From Pseudomonas corrugata (lineage in GTDB: Bacteria > Pseudomonadota > Gammaproteobacteria > Pseudomonadales > Pseudomonadaceae), in NCBI RefSeq assembly GCF_001269905.1, contig NZ_LHVK01000007.1:1-64000 (forward strand): a stretch of 64,000 nt of DNA. The letters run 5' to 3'. The notes under the pieces were generated by a model. It had not been told where the DNA came from. It saw nothing but the letters and a program-made list of their open reading frames with translations, and did no database searches. Shown piece after piece: positions 55,336 through 64,000 of the stretch. The translations under genes and the position numbers were made by a program. Positions within the stretch are counted from its first letter, which is position 1; each line of letters opens with the position of its first letter.

Positions 55336-55818
55336 TCAGGTCTTGATGATCAATGTCGAGAGGGTGCGTTGCGGGCCGATACCGCCGTTGACCTGCGCCT
55401 CGATGCTGACCAGTACGTCGCCCGCATGGTAGGTGGGTAGGGTTTCATTAACATACGTGCGCACACCGGCCCCTACGGGTACATACACGTAAGAGGGGGC
55501 CACGACCTTGGTGGCGGCAGCAAAGGCACTGGCAGCAAGATTGGCGATCGCGGTGCGTTGGGCATTGAGGGCATCGCCCTGTTGCCGGGTCAGCGGCTTG
55601 GAGATGCCGATCATCATCACACAAGGCAGGTTCTTGGCCTGCATCTTGTCGTACACCTCGACGACCTTGCTGTTGACCTCATAGTGGGCGCGTTTCGCCT
55701 CGCCAAAATGCAGTTCGCGCAGGCGTCCGCGTTCGCTGTCGGTGAGGGTGATCTGCGAGACGTTGAAGACGATCCCGTGATTGCCCATGTATTGGAAAGT
55801 CCCTTCGAACTTCATCAC
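55336..55818 (-). CDS. conserved hypothetical soluble protein
   Basis: A 160-residue protein of mixed alpha/beta character: ITLTDSERGRLRELHFGEAKRAHYEVNSKVVEVYDKM, then a segment of small residues (ANLAASAFAAATKVVAPS), then beta-rich VYVPVGAGVRTYV...LVSIEAQVNG. No domain recognised and no signal peptide. Start is one of two adjacent ATG codons. Paired with the small membrane protein downstream, so it may be its partner. Confidence 0.65.
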   Translation of the reverse strand: MMKFEGTFQYMGNHGIVFNVSQITLTDSERGRLRELHFGEAKRAHYEVNSKVVEVYDKMQAKNLPCVMMIGISKPLTRQQGDALNAQRTAIANLAASAFAAATKVVAPSYVYVPVGAGVRTYVNETLPTYHAGDVLVSIEAQVNGGIGPQRTLSTLIIKT

Positions 55819-56003
55819 TCGTATCCTTTCGAGGTAAAGGCGGCGATTCTCTACAACGAGCGCATTGGATTCAAATCATTTCACCTTGTTGGGAACACGA
55901 ATGTGCCAGTGACAGGTGTTGTGCATTGGATATTGATCGATGATCTGACTGAAGCCGACGATGAATGCCCCTCAGCCAAGCAGCCAGCACCCTGCGCCGA
56001 CGG

Positions 56004-56047
56004 AACGGCACTGCTACGCTCAAAGAGCGGCTAAAGGCAGTGCCGTT
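56004..56047. repeat. 11-bp perfect inverted repeat
   Basis: AACGGCACTGC (56004-56014) and GCAGTGCCGTT (56037-56047) face each other 40 bp before the start of the EEP gene. Could be a terminator-like or regulatory hairpin. Confidence 0.6.
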
Positions 56048-56087
56048 TCCTGGACTCCCACCGCCACCGCGCTCGGAACGCTCCCCC

Positions 56088-57053
56088 ATGAAACCACTCT
56101 ATCTAGCCCTATCGCTTACCTGCCTCTCACATCCTGTCCTGGCTGAAACCCTCACCCTCGCAACATGGAACCTGGAGTGGCAGCGGTCGGCTCCGCTCAG
56201 CCAGCGTGAGTTCGAGGAGTGCTCCCAGATCAAGGCCGCTGATCGCGAGCGACTTGAAGAAACACACCCCTACCGGTGGGAATGCAAATCGCCGGCGCAG
56301 ATAGCGGACATGAAAGCCGTGGCGGCACAGCTGAATGCTGATGTGATTGCCGTGCAGGAAGTCGAAAGCCCTGAGGCGCTTCAGCAGATCTGGCCGCAGG
56401 ATCAGTACGATTTCTACGTGAACATGCAGAGCCCTTGGATACAGCGCGCGGGGTTTGTTGTCCGCAAATCCAGCAGGCTTGAGGTCGGGAGGCTCGGCGA
56501 TGTTCGTCCACTTGGAGAGGCCTTCAAGAGTCATGCTCGCCATGGCGCGGAGTTACCCGTGACGATCAAGGGCATGACCCTCAAGCTTTTATCCGTACAC
56601 CTCAAAAGTGGCTGTTTTGACCAGGCATTGAACAGCGGGTATGCGACCAAGCGTGATAAAGCTAACGGGGTCGTCACCTGCGACGTGCTTAGAAGGCAAG
56701 CACCAGCTCTGGAAGCCTGGCTCGATAAGGCAATCCAGTCTGGCGCTTCCGCAGTGATTATCGGCGATTTCAATCGTCGATTTGACGCGGAGGTTGAACA
56801 CGAAACAGCGCCAGAAGTGAGTCTTTTTGCTGAGCTTTCAGATGGCGAGCCTTCTGCTGCCAGGTTGTTTCGCCCAACCAAGGGTTTTGAGGCGCTACCC
56901 GAATGCCGGGGCGGAGGCTCCAGATGGCTGATTGACCATGCATTGATGTCCAGCGAATTGAGAAAACACTATGTAGCAGGTTCGTTATTAGAGTTTCCTG
57001 TACCCATGAAAGGCTCCGACCATTGTCCGGTTGCATTCAAGATGAAATTTTAA
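56088..57053 (+). CDS. exported endonuclease/exonuclease/phosphatase family protein
   Basis: A 321-residue EEP-superfamily enzyme with signal peptide (to about residue 20). Catalytic motifs: TLATWNLEW (Asn28), QEVESPEAL, LSVHLKSGCF, GDFNRRFD and the final SDHCPVAF. The ATG at 56088 gives the signal peptide; the longer frame upstream does not look like protein. Probably a secreted or periplasmic nuclease or phosphatase; the substrate cannot be told. Confidence 0.88.
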   Translation: MKPLYLALSLTCLSHPVLAETLTLATWNLEWQRSAPLSQREFEECSQIKAADRERLEETHPYRWECKSPAQIADMKAVAAQLNADVIAVQEVESPEALQQIWPQDQYDFYVNMQSPWIQRAGFVVRKSSRLEVGRLGDVRPLGEAFKSHARHGAELPVTIKGMTLKLLSVHLKSGCFDQALNSGYATKRDKANGVVTCDVLRRQAPALEAWLDKAIQSGASAVIIGDFNRRFDAEVEHETAPEVSLFAELSDGEPSAARLFRPTKGFEALPECRGGGSRWLIDHALMSSELRKHYVAGSLLEFPVPMKGSDHCPVAFKMKF

Positions 57054-57081
57054 TAGCCGGTGACCGTCGGATGTCCTATTC

Positions 57082-57195
57082 AGATCGTTCCCACGCTCTG
57101 CGTGGGAATGACCTCTACGGACGCTCTGCGTTCGGCTCTTGAGGGGACGCAGAGCGTCCCTGGCTGCGTTCCCACGCGGAGCGTGGGAACGATCA
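57082..57195. repeat. nested palindromic repeat
   Basis: Outer unit GATCGTTCCCACGC and its complement GCGTGGGAACGATC surround internal CCCACGC...GCGTGGG units and a GGACGCTCTGCG/CGCAGAGCGTCC pair. This is a common dispersed element of Pseudomonas intergenic DNA. Confidence 0.8.
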
Positions 57196-57416
57196 GTGCG
57201 CTACCAAACATCGCGATAATCGAAGGCGATTTGTTAGTCGTAGCTGTGCCAATCAATAGCATGCTGAAAATGGGGCTGAAGTGTTTCAATCCATTCTCGG
57301 CGGACATCAAGCCCGCCATTGTTTATGTTGCCCGCGAGGGGGATTTCAAGCAGTTCAACGACGGTGCCGTCTTCGCCGAAGTCGCCGGGTGGTTTTTTCC
57401 GTTCAGCCAATCTTGA
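57190..57416 (+). pseudogene. possible gene remnant after the palindromic repeat
   Basis: The plus-strand frame from the repeat to the stop at 57416 reads protein-like (IIEGDLLVVAVPINSML, ADIKPAIVYVAREGDFKQFN). No upstream start is supported, and the repeat interrupts the 5' part. Family not identified. Confidence 0.3.
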
Positions 57417-57429
57417 GCTGGCTGTTTAG

Positions 57430-57521
57430 GGCTGCTGCGCAGCCCAGCGGGGATGAATCCCCTCGCCACAGGGTTTTGTGCGTGCTTTGCACTCAATCGG
57501 GAGCAAGCTCCCTCGCCACAG
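57430..57521. repeat. class III REP and related units
   Basis: GCAGCCCAGCGGGGATGAATCCCCTCGCCACAG-type sequence (57430-57472, in parts) is inverted relative to the copy at 42678-42728. A weaker GGGAGCAAGCTCCCTCGCCACAG unit follows at 57499-57521. Confidence 0.75.
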
Positions 57522-57532
57522 GTGCGTGGCGT

Positions 57533-57844
57533 TCAGGAATGGCGGTCCAGTTTCTTGAGAAACACCGTCATTTCCTTTTCGGCCTGTTTGTCGCCATGGG
57601 CGCGGGCGGCTTCCAGGCCTTGTTCCCAGGCACGGCGCGCGGCCGCTAAGTCGCCCTGGCCCTGGTGAGCCTTGCCCAACAGTTTCCAGGCGGCCGAATA
57701 CTTGGGGTCCAGTTCGACGCAGCGTTGCAGGTGTTCGGCGGCGCGGGGGAATTCGTTGAGGTCGAGATAGCCCTTGCCCAGGCCGAAGCGCAGCAGTGGG
57801 TTATCCACACCTTTGGCGAGCATTTTTTCCAGGGATTCGAGCAT
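57533..57844 (-). CDS. tetratricopeptide repeat protein (PA0015-like)
   Basis: A 103-residue protein with about two TPR units (LGKGYLDLNEFPRAAEHLQRCVELDP and AWKLLGKAHQGQGDLAAARRAWEQGLE). Small TPR proteins bind peptides or partner proteins. Its position beside trkA matches PA0015 in P. aeruginosa. Soluble, no signal. Confidence 0.88.
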   Translation of the reverse strand: MLESLEKMLAKGVDNPLLRFGLGKGYLDLNEFPRAAEHLQRCVELDPKYSAAWKLLGKAHQGQGDLAAARRAWEQGLEAARAHGDKQAEKEMTVFLKKLDRHS

Positions 57845-57897
57845 GGGGGCCTGTCCTTTTTGGCTGTTCCAGTGACTGATCGGTTGAATGTTAGATG

Positions 57898-58012
57898 GCT
57901 ATCGCGGGCAAGCCTTGCTCCCACAGGCCTGCTTCCACAGTCTGATCCCACTGTAGTCATGTTGCATGGGACGTCCTCCACTGTGGGAGCAAGGCTTGCC
58001 CGCGATGAGGCC
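57898..58012. repeat. REPIN (class I)
   Basis: Inverted arms with the GGGCAAGCCTTGCTCCCAC core, at 57901-57926 and 57981-58006, between the TPR gene and trkA. Same class as the RAYT-flanking copies, with a longer spacer. Confidence 0.9.
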
Positions 58013-58036
58013 CCATCTATCACTGCACATCCAGGG

Positions 58037-59410
58037 TCAGAAGAAGCTCAACCCCACATGGAACAGCTTCTCGACATCGCGAATGTGCTTCTTGTCCACC
58101 AGGAACAGGATCACATGGTCGCCGGTCTGGATCATGGTGTCGTCATGGGCGATCAGCACTTCTTCGTCGCGGATGATCGCGCCGATGGTGGTGCCCGGCG
58201 GCAGGCCGATGTCGCGGATGGCCCGGCCGATCACTTTGCTGGACTTGGCGTCGCCATGGGCAATGGCCTCGATGGCTTCGGCCGCGCCACGACGCAGGGA
58301 GTGCACGCTGACGATGTCGCCGCGACGCACGTGGGCCAGCAAGGTGCCGATGGTTGCCAGTTGCGGGCTGATGGCGATGTCGATGTCGCCGCCCTGGATC
58401 AGGTCGACGTAGGCCGGGTTGTTGATGATGGTCATCACTTTCCGCGCTCCCAGGCGCTTGGCCAGCAACGACGACATGATGTTGGCTTCGTCGTCGTTGG
58501 TCAGGGCCAGGAAGATGTCGGCGTCGGCGATGTTTTCTTCCAGCAGCAGGTCGCGGTCCGAAGCACTGCCCTGCAGCACCACGGTGCTGTCGAGGGTGTC
58601 CGAGAGGTAGCGGCAGCGGGCCGGGCTCATCTCGATGATCTTCACCTGGTAGCGGCTCTCGATGGCTTCGGCCAGGCGCTCGCCGATCTGCCCGCCGCCG
58701 GCGATGACGATGCGTTTGTAGTTCTCGTCGAGACGGCGCATTTCGCTCATTACCGCACGAATATTCGCCTTGGCGGCGATGAAAAACACCTCGTCGTCCG
58801 CCTCGATCACCGTATCGCCCTGGGGGAGGATCGGCCGGTCGCGGCGGAAGATCGCCGCAACCCGGGTCTCCACGTTCGGCATGTGCTCGCGCAACTGACG
58901 CAGTTGCTGCCCCACCAACGGCCCGCCGTAGTAGGCCTTGACCGCCACCAGTTGCGCCTTGCCCTCGGCAAAGTCGATCACCTGCAGGGCACCCGGATGT
59001 TCGATCAGGCGCTTGATGTAGTTGGTCACCACCTGCTCGGGGCTGATCAGCACATCCACAGGAATCGCTTCGTTGTCGAACAGGTCGGCGCGGGTCAGGT
59101 AGGCCGCTTCCCGTACCCGGGCGATCTTGGTCGGGGTGTGAAACAGGGTGTGGGCCACCTGGCAGGCAACCATGTTGGTTTCGTCGCTGTTGGTGACGGC
59201 CACCAGCATGTCGGCATCGTCGGCGCCGGCCTGGCGCAGCACGGTCGGCAGGGAACCGCGCCCTTGCACGGTACGGATGTCGAGACGGTCACCGAGGTCG
59301 CGCAGGCGTTCGCCGTCGGTGTCGACCACAGTGATGTCGTTGGCCTCGCTGGCCAGATGCTCCGCCAGCGAACCGCCGACCTGCCCTGCACCCAGGATGA
59401 TGATTTTCAT
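58037..59410 (-). CDS. trkA: Trk potassium transport regulator, NAD-binding
   Basis: A 457-residue cytoplasmic protein with two RCK units, each an NAD-binding Rossmann domain ([18 protein letters not shown] at the start and [18 protein letters not shown] near residue 230) followed by a TrkA-C domain. It binds NAD(H)/ATP and controls TrkH/TrkG potassium uptake. The partner channel gene is not in the window. Last gene of the def-fmt-rsmB-trkA run. Confidence 0.97.
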   Translation of the reverse strand: MKIIILGAGQVGGSLAEHLASEANDITVVDTDGERLRDLGDRLDIRTVQGRGSLPTVLRQAGADDADMLVAVTNSDETNMVACQVAHTLFHTPTKIARVREAAYLTRADLFDNEAIPVDVLISPEQVVTNYIKRLIEHPGALQVIDFAEGKAQLVAVKAYYGGPLVGQQLRQLREHMPNVETRVAAIFRRDRPILPQGDTVIEADDEVFFIAAKANIRAVMSEMRRLDENYKRIVIAGGGQIGERLAEAIESRYQVKIIEMSPARCRYLSDTLDSTVVLQGSASDRDLLLEENIADADIFLALTNDDEANIMSSLLAKRLGARKVMTIINNPAYVDLIQGGDIDIAISPQLATIGTLLAHVRRGDIVSVHSLRRGAAEAIEAIAHGDAKSSKVIGRAIRDIGLPPGTTIGAIIRDEEVLIAHDDTMIQTGDHVILFLVDKKHIRDVEKLFHVGLSFF

Positions 59411-59434
59411 CCGTTCACTCCTATCGAATCGGTC

Positions 59435-60745
59435 TTAACCGCGTGTGGCGGCGATCTTGATCAGCTTGGCGTAGTAGAACCCGTCGTGCCCGCCCTCTTG
59501 GGCCAGCAACTGGCGGCCATGGGGCTGTTTCAGGCCGGCCTGGGTGGCGATGTCCAGTTCCCGGGCGCCGGGGGTGCGGGCGAGGAAAGCTTCGATCACT
59601 TCGGTGTTCTCGGTCGGCAAGGTCGAGCAGGTGGCATAGAGCAAGATGCCACCGACTTCGAGGGTCTGCCACAGGGCGTCGAGCAGCTCGCCCTGCAGCA
59701 GTGCCAACGCGGCAATGTCGTCCGGTTGGCGGGTAAGCTTGATGTCCGGATGACGACGGATCACACCGGTGGCCGAACACGGCGCGTCCAGCAGGATCCG
59801 CTGGAACGGCTTGCCGTCCCACCAGGTCGCGGTATCGCGACCGTCGGCGGCAATCAGCTCGGCGTCCAGGCCCAGGCGCTCGAGGTTTTCCTTCACGCGC
59901 ACCAGGCGTTTGGCTTCCAGGTCCACCGCCACGACTCCGGCCAGTTTCGGCTCGGCTTCGAGGATGTGGCAGGTCTTGCCCCCCGGCGCGCAGCAGGCGT
60001 CCAGCACCCGTTGTCCGGGCGCCAGTTCCAGCAGGTCGGCGGCCAATTGGGCGGCTTCGTCCTGGACGCTGATCCAGCCGTCAGCGAAGCCCGGCAGGGC
60101 GCGCACATCGCCCGGGGTTTCCAGCAGGACGCCATCGCGACTGTACACGCATGGCCGGGCCGGGATGCCGGCCTCGCCCAGCAAGGCCAGATACGCATCG
60201 CGGGTATGGTGGCGACGGTTGACCCGCAGGATCATTGGCGGATGGGCATTGTTGGCCGCGCAGATGGCTTCCCATTGCTCGGGCCAGAACGCTTTCAAGG
60301 CTTTCTGCAACCAGCGCGGGTGGGCGGTGCGCACCACCGGGTCATGCTCGAGCTCGGCCAGCAGGCTTTCGCTTTCCCGTTGGGCGCGGCGCAGCACGGC
60401 ATTGAGCAAGGCCTTGGCCCAGGGTTTCTTCAGTTTATCGGCGCAGCCCACGGTTTCGCCGATGGCGGCGTGGGCAGGCACGCGGGTGTAGAGCAACTGG
60501 TAAAGCCCCACCAGCAACAGCGCTTCGACGTCGGCGTCGGCGGCCTTGAACGGTTTCTGCAACAGTTTGGCCGCCAGGGCCGACAGCCGTGGCTGCCAGC
60601 GAGCGGTGCCGAACGCCAGGTCCTGGGTGAAACCGCGATCACGGTCTTCGACCTTGTCCAATTGGGTCGGCAAGGAGCTGTTGAGCGACGCTTTGCCGCT
60701 GAGCACGGCGGCAAGCGCCTTGGCGGCGGCCAGACGCGGGTTCAT
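59435..60745 (-). CDS. rsmB: 16S rRNA (cytosine-967) methyltransferase
   Basis: A 436-residue protein: NusB-like RNA-binding N-terminal domain (residues 1-140), then a SAM-dependent methyltransferase with [13 protein letters not shown] (SAM site), [16 protein letters not shown] (first catalytic Cys) and [11 protein letters not shown] (second Cys). It adds m5C967 to 16S rRNA. The ATG overlaps the fmt stop by four bases, so they are coupled. Confidence 0.97.
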   Translation of the reverse strand: MNPRLAAAKALAAVLSGKASLNSSLPTQLDKVEDRDRGFTQDLAFGTARWQPRLSALAAKLLQKPFKAADADVEALLLVGLYQLLYTRVPAHAAIGETVGCADKLKKPWAKALLNAVLRRAQRESESLLAELEHDPVVRTAHPRWLQKALKAFWPEQWEAICAANNAHPPMILRVNRRHHTRDAYLALLGEAGIPARPCVYSRDGVLLETPGDVRALPGFADGWISVQDEAAQLAADLLELAPGQRVLDACCAPGGKTCHILEAEPKLAGVVAVDLEAKRLVRVKENLERLGLDAELIAADGRDTATWWDGKPFQRILLDAPCSATGVIRRHPDIKLTRQPDDIAALALLQGELLDALWQTLEVGGILLYATCSTLPTENTEVIEAFLARTPGARELDIATQAGLKQPHGRQLLAQEGGHDGFYYAKLIKIAATRG

Positions 60746-61701
60746 GAAGCCTCCACCGCTTGGCCGAGGACGCTGCCGACGGCGAATTTCTCACGTCGAC
60801 TGTTGTACAGATCACTGAAGTTCAGTGCCTTGCCGCCGGGCAGTTGCAGACGGGTCAGGCACAGCGCCTGTTCGCCACAGGCCACGACGAGACCGTCCTT
60901 GCTGGCACCGAGGATCTGCCCCGCAGCGCCCTTCCCTTCGGCACAGTGGGCGGCCAGTACCTTCACCGCTTCGCCGTTCAAGGTGCTGTGGCAGATCGGC
61001 CACGGGTTGAAGGCGCGCACCAGTCGCTCCAGCTCGACCGCCGGACGGCTCCAGTCGATGCGGGCCTCGTCCTTGTTCAGTTTGTGGGCGTAGGTGGCGA
61101 GGCTGTCATCCTGCACTTCGCCTTCCAGCGTACCGGCGGCCAGGCCGGCAATGGCCTCGACCACGGCCGGCGGGCCGATCAGTGCGAGGCGGTCATGCAG
61201 GCTGCCACCGGTGTCTTCGGCGCCGATGGGGGTGGCGACCTTGAGCAGCATCGGCCCGGTGTCCAGGCCCGCCTCCATGCGCATCACGGTCACGCCGCTC
61301 TCGGCATCGCCCGCTTCCACGGCGCGCTGGATCGGCGCCGCACCGCGCCAGCGCGGCAGCAGCGAGGCGTGACTGTTGATGCAGCCCAGGCGCGGGATGT
61401 CCAGCACCACTTGGGGCAGGATCAGGCCATAGGCAACCACCACCATCAGGTCCGGCTTCAGCGCGGCCAGTTCGGCCTGGGCTTGCCCATCACGCAGGGT
61501 CGGCGGCTGCAACACCTGCAAACCGTTTTCCAGGGCCAGTTGCTTGACCGGGCTGGGCATCAGTTTCTGCCCGCGGCCGGCCGGCCGGTCCGGCTGGGTG
61601 TAGACCGCGATGACTTCATGGGGGCTGGCCAGCAGGGCCTTGAGGTGTTCGGCGGCAAACTCGGGAGTGCCGGCAAAGACGATGCGCAGTGGCTCAGTCA
61701 T
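60742..61701 (-). CDS. fmt: methionyl-tRNA formyltransferase
   Basis: A 319-residue enzyme that formylates initiator Met-tRNA with 10-formyl-THF. The hydrolase domain has [13 protein letters not shown] and [18 protein letters not shown] (catalytic Asn and His), and the C-terminal OB-like domain binds tRNA. The ATG at 61701 gives MTEPLRIVF; an ATG four codons upstream is less likely. A terminator separates it from def, so it may have its own promoter. Confidence 0.97.
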   Translation of the reverse strand: MTEPLRIVFAGTPEFAAEHLKALLASPHEVIAVYTQPDRPAGRGQKLMPSPVKQLALENGLQVLQPPTLRDGQAQAELAALKPDLMVVVAYGLILPQVVLDIPRLGCINSHASLLPRWRGAAPIQRAVEAGDAESGVTVMRMEAGLDTGPMLLKVATPIGAEDTGGSLHDRLALIGPPAVVEAIAGLAAGTLEGEVQDDSLATYAHKLNKDEARIDWSRPAVELERLVRAFNPWPICHSTLNGEAVKVLAAHCAEGKGAAGQILGASKDGLVVACGEQALCLTRLQLPGGKALNFSDLYNSRREKFAVGSVLGQAVEAS

Positions 61702-61732
61702 GGAAGCTCTCAATTAACAGCAGTCGCATAAA

Positions 61733-61760
61733 GAAAAAAGGCTTGCCGCGGCAAGCCTTT
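61733..61760 (-). terminator. terminator between def and fmt
   Basis: A palindrome AAAGGCTTGCC-GC-GGCAAGCCTTT; on the minus strand it ends in a run of T. It lies in the 69-bp gap between the def stop and the fmt start, so it would lower read-through. Confidence 0.75.
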
Positions 61761-61770
61761 GAAGGGGGCA

Positions 61771-62277
61771 TCAAGCATTCTGGCGATGGATCTTTTCCAG
61801 TTTCTTCTTGATCCGGTCACGCTTGAGGGTCGACAGGTAATCCACGAACAACTTGCCGTTGAGGTGGTCACACTCATGCTGGATGCACACCGCCAGCAAC
61901 CCTTCGGCGACCAGTTCGTATGGCTGGCCGTCACGGTCCAACGCCTTGATTCTGACTTTCTGTGGACGGTCGACGTTCTCGTAGAAGCCCGGTACCGAGA
62001 GGCAACCTTCCTGGTATTGGTCCATCTCGTCGGTGAGGGTTTCGAACTCGGGGTTGATGAACACCCGTGGCTCGCTGCGGTCTTCGGAGAGGTCCATGAC
62101 GACAATACGCTTGTGCACGTTGACCTGGGTCGCGGCGAGGCCGATGCCTGGCGCTTCATACATTGTTTCAAACATGTCATCGACCAACTGACGCACTTCG
62201 TCGTCCACTACGGCCACCGGTTTGGCAATCGTGCGCAGGCGCGGGTCCGGAAATTCGAGAATGTTCAAAATGGCCAT
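61771..62277 (-). CDS. def: peptide deformylase
   Basis: A 168-residue Fe/Zn enzyme removing the formyl group from new proteins. The three motifs are [15 protein letters not shown] (Cys ligand) and QHECDHLNG (two His and the catalytic Glu). Fmt and Def act in sequence, matching their adjacency. It is divergent from the LysM gene. Confidence 0.98.
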   Translation of the reverse strand: MAILNILEFPDPRLRTIAKPVAVVDDEVRQLVDDMFETMYEAPGIGLAATQVNVHKRIVVMDLSEDRSEPRVFINPEFETLTDEMDQYQEGCLSVPGFYENVDRPQKVRIKALDRDGQPYELVAEGLLAVCIQHECDHLNGKLFVDYLSTLKRDRIKKKLEKIHRQNA

Positions 62278-62432
62278 AAGCTTGATAAATGCACGTGTGA
62301 GGTAAAGTCGGGTGGCTGGCCTGGCGTGTCTTGGGATGCAGGCTACCGTTGTAAAACGTTGCTCTTGCTACGGAGCGAGCCACGGGGGCTCTGGCGTTTT
62401 ACGCGAACGCACATGATAAAGGGATTCACCGC

Positions 62433-63458
62433 ATGAGGAAATCACTACTCGCCCTGCTGCTCCTGGCCTCGGCCGGTATCGCGCACGGGCAAGTGCAACT
62501 TCGGGAAGGTTTCCCGCAGCAATACACCGTGGTCGCTGGCGACACACTGTGGGACATTTCCGGCAAATACCTGCGCGAACCGTGGAAATGGCCCGAACTC
62601 TGGCAGGCCAACCCGCAGATCGACAACCCGAACCTGATTTACCCCGGCGATACCCTGTCACTGGTCTACGTCAATGGCCAGCCACGGCTGACCCTCAACC
62701 GCGGCGCCTCCCGGGGCACCATCAAGCTGTCGCCGCGTATCCGCAGCTCGCCGGTGGCCGATGCCATCCCGAGTATCCCGCTGCAAGCCATCAACAGTTT
62801 CCTGTTGAGCAACCGCATCGTCGACACGGCGGCGGATTTCAACAAGGCGCCCTATGTCGTCGCCGGCAATGCCGAACGGGTGCTCAGCGGCGCCGGGGAC
62901 CAGATCTTCGCCCGCGGGGCATTCGACACAGACCAGTCGGCCTACGGCATCTTCCGCCAGGGCAAGGTCTACACCGATCCGAAGACCAAGGAGTTACTGG
63001 GCATCAATGCCGACGACATCGGCAGCGCCGAAGTCGTGGCCGCCGAGGGCGACGTCACCACCCTCACCCTGCAGCGCACCACCCAGGAAGTACGCCTCGG
63101 CGATCGGCTGTTCAGCGGCGAAGAACGCTCGATCAATTCGACGTTCATGCCCAGCGCGCCGAAAACGGACATCAACGGGCTGATCCTCGACGTGCCACGG
63201 GGCGTGACCCAGATCGGCGCATTGGATGTGGTCACCCTGAACAAGGGCCGGCGCGACGGGCTGGCCGAAGGCAATGTCCTGGCGGTGATGAAGACCGGTG
63301 AAACCGTGCGCGACCGCGTCACCGGCGAACCGGTGAAGATCCCCGACGAACGGGCCGGCCTGCTGATGGTGTTCCGCACCTACGACAAGCTCAGCTACGG
63401 CCTGGTGCTCCATGCCTCGCGCTCGCTGGCGGTGCTCGACAAGGTGCGCAATCCATAA
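62433..63458 (+). CDS. exported LysM-domain protein
   Basis: A 341-residue protein with signal peptide (to about residue 19) and one LysM domain at about residues 29-78 (QYTVVAGDTLWDISGKYLREPWKWPELWQANPQI...YPGDTLSLV). The remaining 250 residues form a conserved Pseudomonas region (IPLQAINSFLLSNRIVDTAADFNKAPYVV). It likely binds peptidoglycan in the periplasm. Position between def and dprA matches PA0020. Confidence 0.94.
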   Translation: MRKSLLALLLLASAGIAHGQVQLREGFPQQYTVVAGDTLWDISGKYLREPWKWPELWQANPQIDNPNLIYPGDTLSLVYVNGQPRLTLNRGASRGTIKLSPRIRSSPVADAIPSIPLQAINSFLLSNRIVDTAADFNKAPYVVAGNAERVLSGAGDQIFARGAFDTDQSAYGIFRQGKVYTDPKTKELLGINADDIGSAEVVAAEGDVTTLTLQRTTQEVRLGDRLFSGEERSINSTFMPSAPKTDINGLILDVPRGVTQIGALDVVTLNKGRRDGLAEGNVLAVMKTGETVRDRVTGEPVKIPDERAGLLMVFRTYDKLSYGLVLHASRSLAVLDKVRNP

Positions 63459-63539
63459 CGGGTCTCACAACTTACCAACAGAGTTATCCACAGCTTGTTC
63501 CGGTTCGAACGGAACCTATGACGATCAAGGATTGATCAC

Positions 63540-64000
63540 ATGACATTGCCTGAATGCCCCCCGGTTTCCCCTGCGGAACTGGAGGCTCGCCTGCGCCTGC
63601 ACCGCTTGCCGGAGCTGGGACCCAAACGTTTCATGACCCTGATGGAGGCCTTCGGCTCGGCTTCCAAAGCCCTCAGCGCGCCGGCCAGCGCATGGCGGGC
63701 GCTGGGGTTGCCCGTGGCGAGCGCCGAAGCCCGGCGCAACCCGGAGGTGCGCGACGGCGCCGCCCACGCATTGGCCTGGCTGGAGGGTTCGGGCCAGCAT
63801 TTGCTGATGTGGGACCAGCCTGACTACCCGGCGCTGCTGGCACAGATCAGCGATGCGCCACCGCTGCTGTTCGCCGCTGGCGACACTGCCATCCTGGAAA
63901 AACCGCAGCTGGCGATGGTGGGCAGTCGCCGGGCCTCGCGTCCGGGAATGGACACGGCAGCAGCGTTTTCCCGCAGCCTGGCCAGCGCCGGTTTTGTCAT
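63540..64000 (+). CDS. dprA: DNA-processing protein DprA, N-terminal part
   Basis: The first 153 residues are in the window and the gene runs off the end. The N-terminal SAM-like domain (LEARLRLHRLPELGPKRFMTL) and the start of the Rossmann domain (QLAMVGSRRASRPGM) are visible. DprA loads RecA on incoming single-stranded DNA during transformation and recombination. Gene order LysM-dprA fits P. aeruginosa. Confidence 0.95.
   Translation, partial: MTLPECPPVSPAELEARLRLHRLPELGPKRFMTLMEAFGSASKALSAPASAWRALGLPVASAEARRNPEVRDGAAHALAWLEGSGQHLLMWDQPDYPALLAQISDAPPLLFAAGDTAILEKPQLAMVGSRRASRPGMDTAAAFSRSLASAGFV

Noticed and set aside
55558..56034. 158-codon plus-strand frame opposite the 160-residue unknown gene
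   Set aside because: Its first part is antisense to that gene. The last part (AAILYNERIGFKSFHLVG...) reads protein-like and could be an acetyltransferase-type remnant, but support is too weak to call.
43600..57500. Island as a prophage
   Set aside because: No integrase, terminase, capsid, tail or lysis gene is present.
21740..58012. REP clusters as CRISPR arrays
   Set aside because: The repeats are palindromic, irregularly spaced and dispersed among genes; there are no regular spacers and no cas genes.
57665..61093. 1142-codon plus-strand frame across trkA, rsmB and fmt
   Set aside because: Antisense to three core genes with clear motifs; repetitive low-information composition.

Overview
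The window is a piece of a Pseudomonas chromosome, most likely from the P. fluorescens group. The reasons are the Pseudomonas-type 16S rRNA 5' end on the minus strand at position 1-430, the recognisable Pseudomonas gene neighbourhoods (gcdH-gcdR, pntAA-pntAB-pntB, trpBA-trpI, PA0102-PA0113-like carbonic anhydrase/SulP/cox block, trkA-rsmB-fmt-def-LysM-dprA), the GC-rich codon use, and many REP/REPIN repeats of the kind seen in fluorescent pseudomonads. Gene order differs from P. aeruginosa PAO1, so the neighbourhoods have been reshuffled.

Layout. 1-1000: the start of an rRNA operon with boxA and three tandem promoters. 1.07-4.5 kb: glutarate/lysine catabolism (CoA transferase, glutaryl-CoA dehydrogenase, LysR regulator). 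5.0-7.9 kb: proton-translocating transhydrogenase operon. 8.1-9.6 kb: CoA hydrolase/transferase. 9.6-13.5 kb: DUF1127 gene in a region rich in ACTGTAC boxes, then a cluster of three DUF2388 exported proteins coupled to a large DUF4105 protein. 13.5-16.6 kb: trpBA and divergent trpI. 16.6-21.7 kb: small stress-type and envelope proteins (DUF883, dodecin, two DUF1161 proteins, LLM oxidoreductase, OsmC, two lipoproteins, an aminopeptidase). 21.7-22.5 kb: a REPIN-RAYT unit. 22.5-30.4 kb: HAD phosphatase, gamma-carbonic anhydrase, prlC, yheV, a second prlC-like gene, a TpbA-like phosphatase and a LexA-box-controlled radical SAM protein. 30.5-42.6 kb: beta-carbonic anhydrase, SulP transporter, then a complete caa3/aa3-type cytochrome c oxidase locus with its assembly factors, SURF1, heme A/O synthesis (ctaA, ctaB) and SCO1.

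42.6-57.5 kb is an accessory region. It opens with a DUF6124 gene behind an unusual leader made of alternating complementary segments. It continues with AT-rich defence-like genes: a fused ATPase-TOPRIM protein, an overlapping nuclease (DUF4297/Cap4-like) plus HerA ATPase pair, a convergent SIR2 protein with a degenerate nuclease-like N-terminus, and a YfbU-family gene paired with a membrane-anchored protein between inverted repeats. After it come gene remnants, a zincin-like protein, a NIPSNAP protein, a broken DUF1963 gene, two unknown genes and an exported EEP-family nuclease. No integrase or tRNA is visible at the edges. A family of dispersed palindromic repeats is scattered only through this island.

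57.5-64.0 kb returns to core genes: a TPR protein, trkA, rsmB, fmt, def, a LysM protein and the 5' part of dprA, which runs off the window.

How the genes work together: the cox block is one functional unit for building and running a copper/heme A terminal oxidase, with heme made by CtaB then CtaA and copper delivered by CtaG and SCO1. The defence island probably acts by NAD depletion and/or DNA cleavage on phage infection. That is inferred from domain content and from published relatives of HerA-DUF4297, HerA-SIR2 and OLD/PARIS-type systems.
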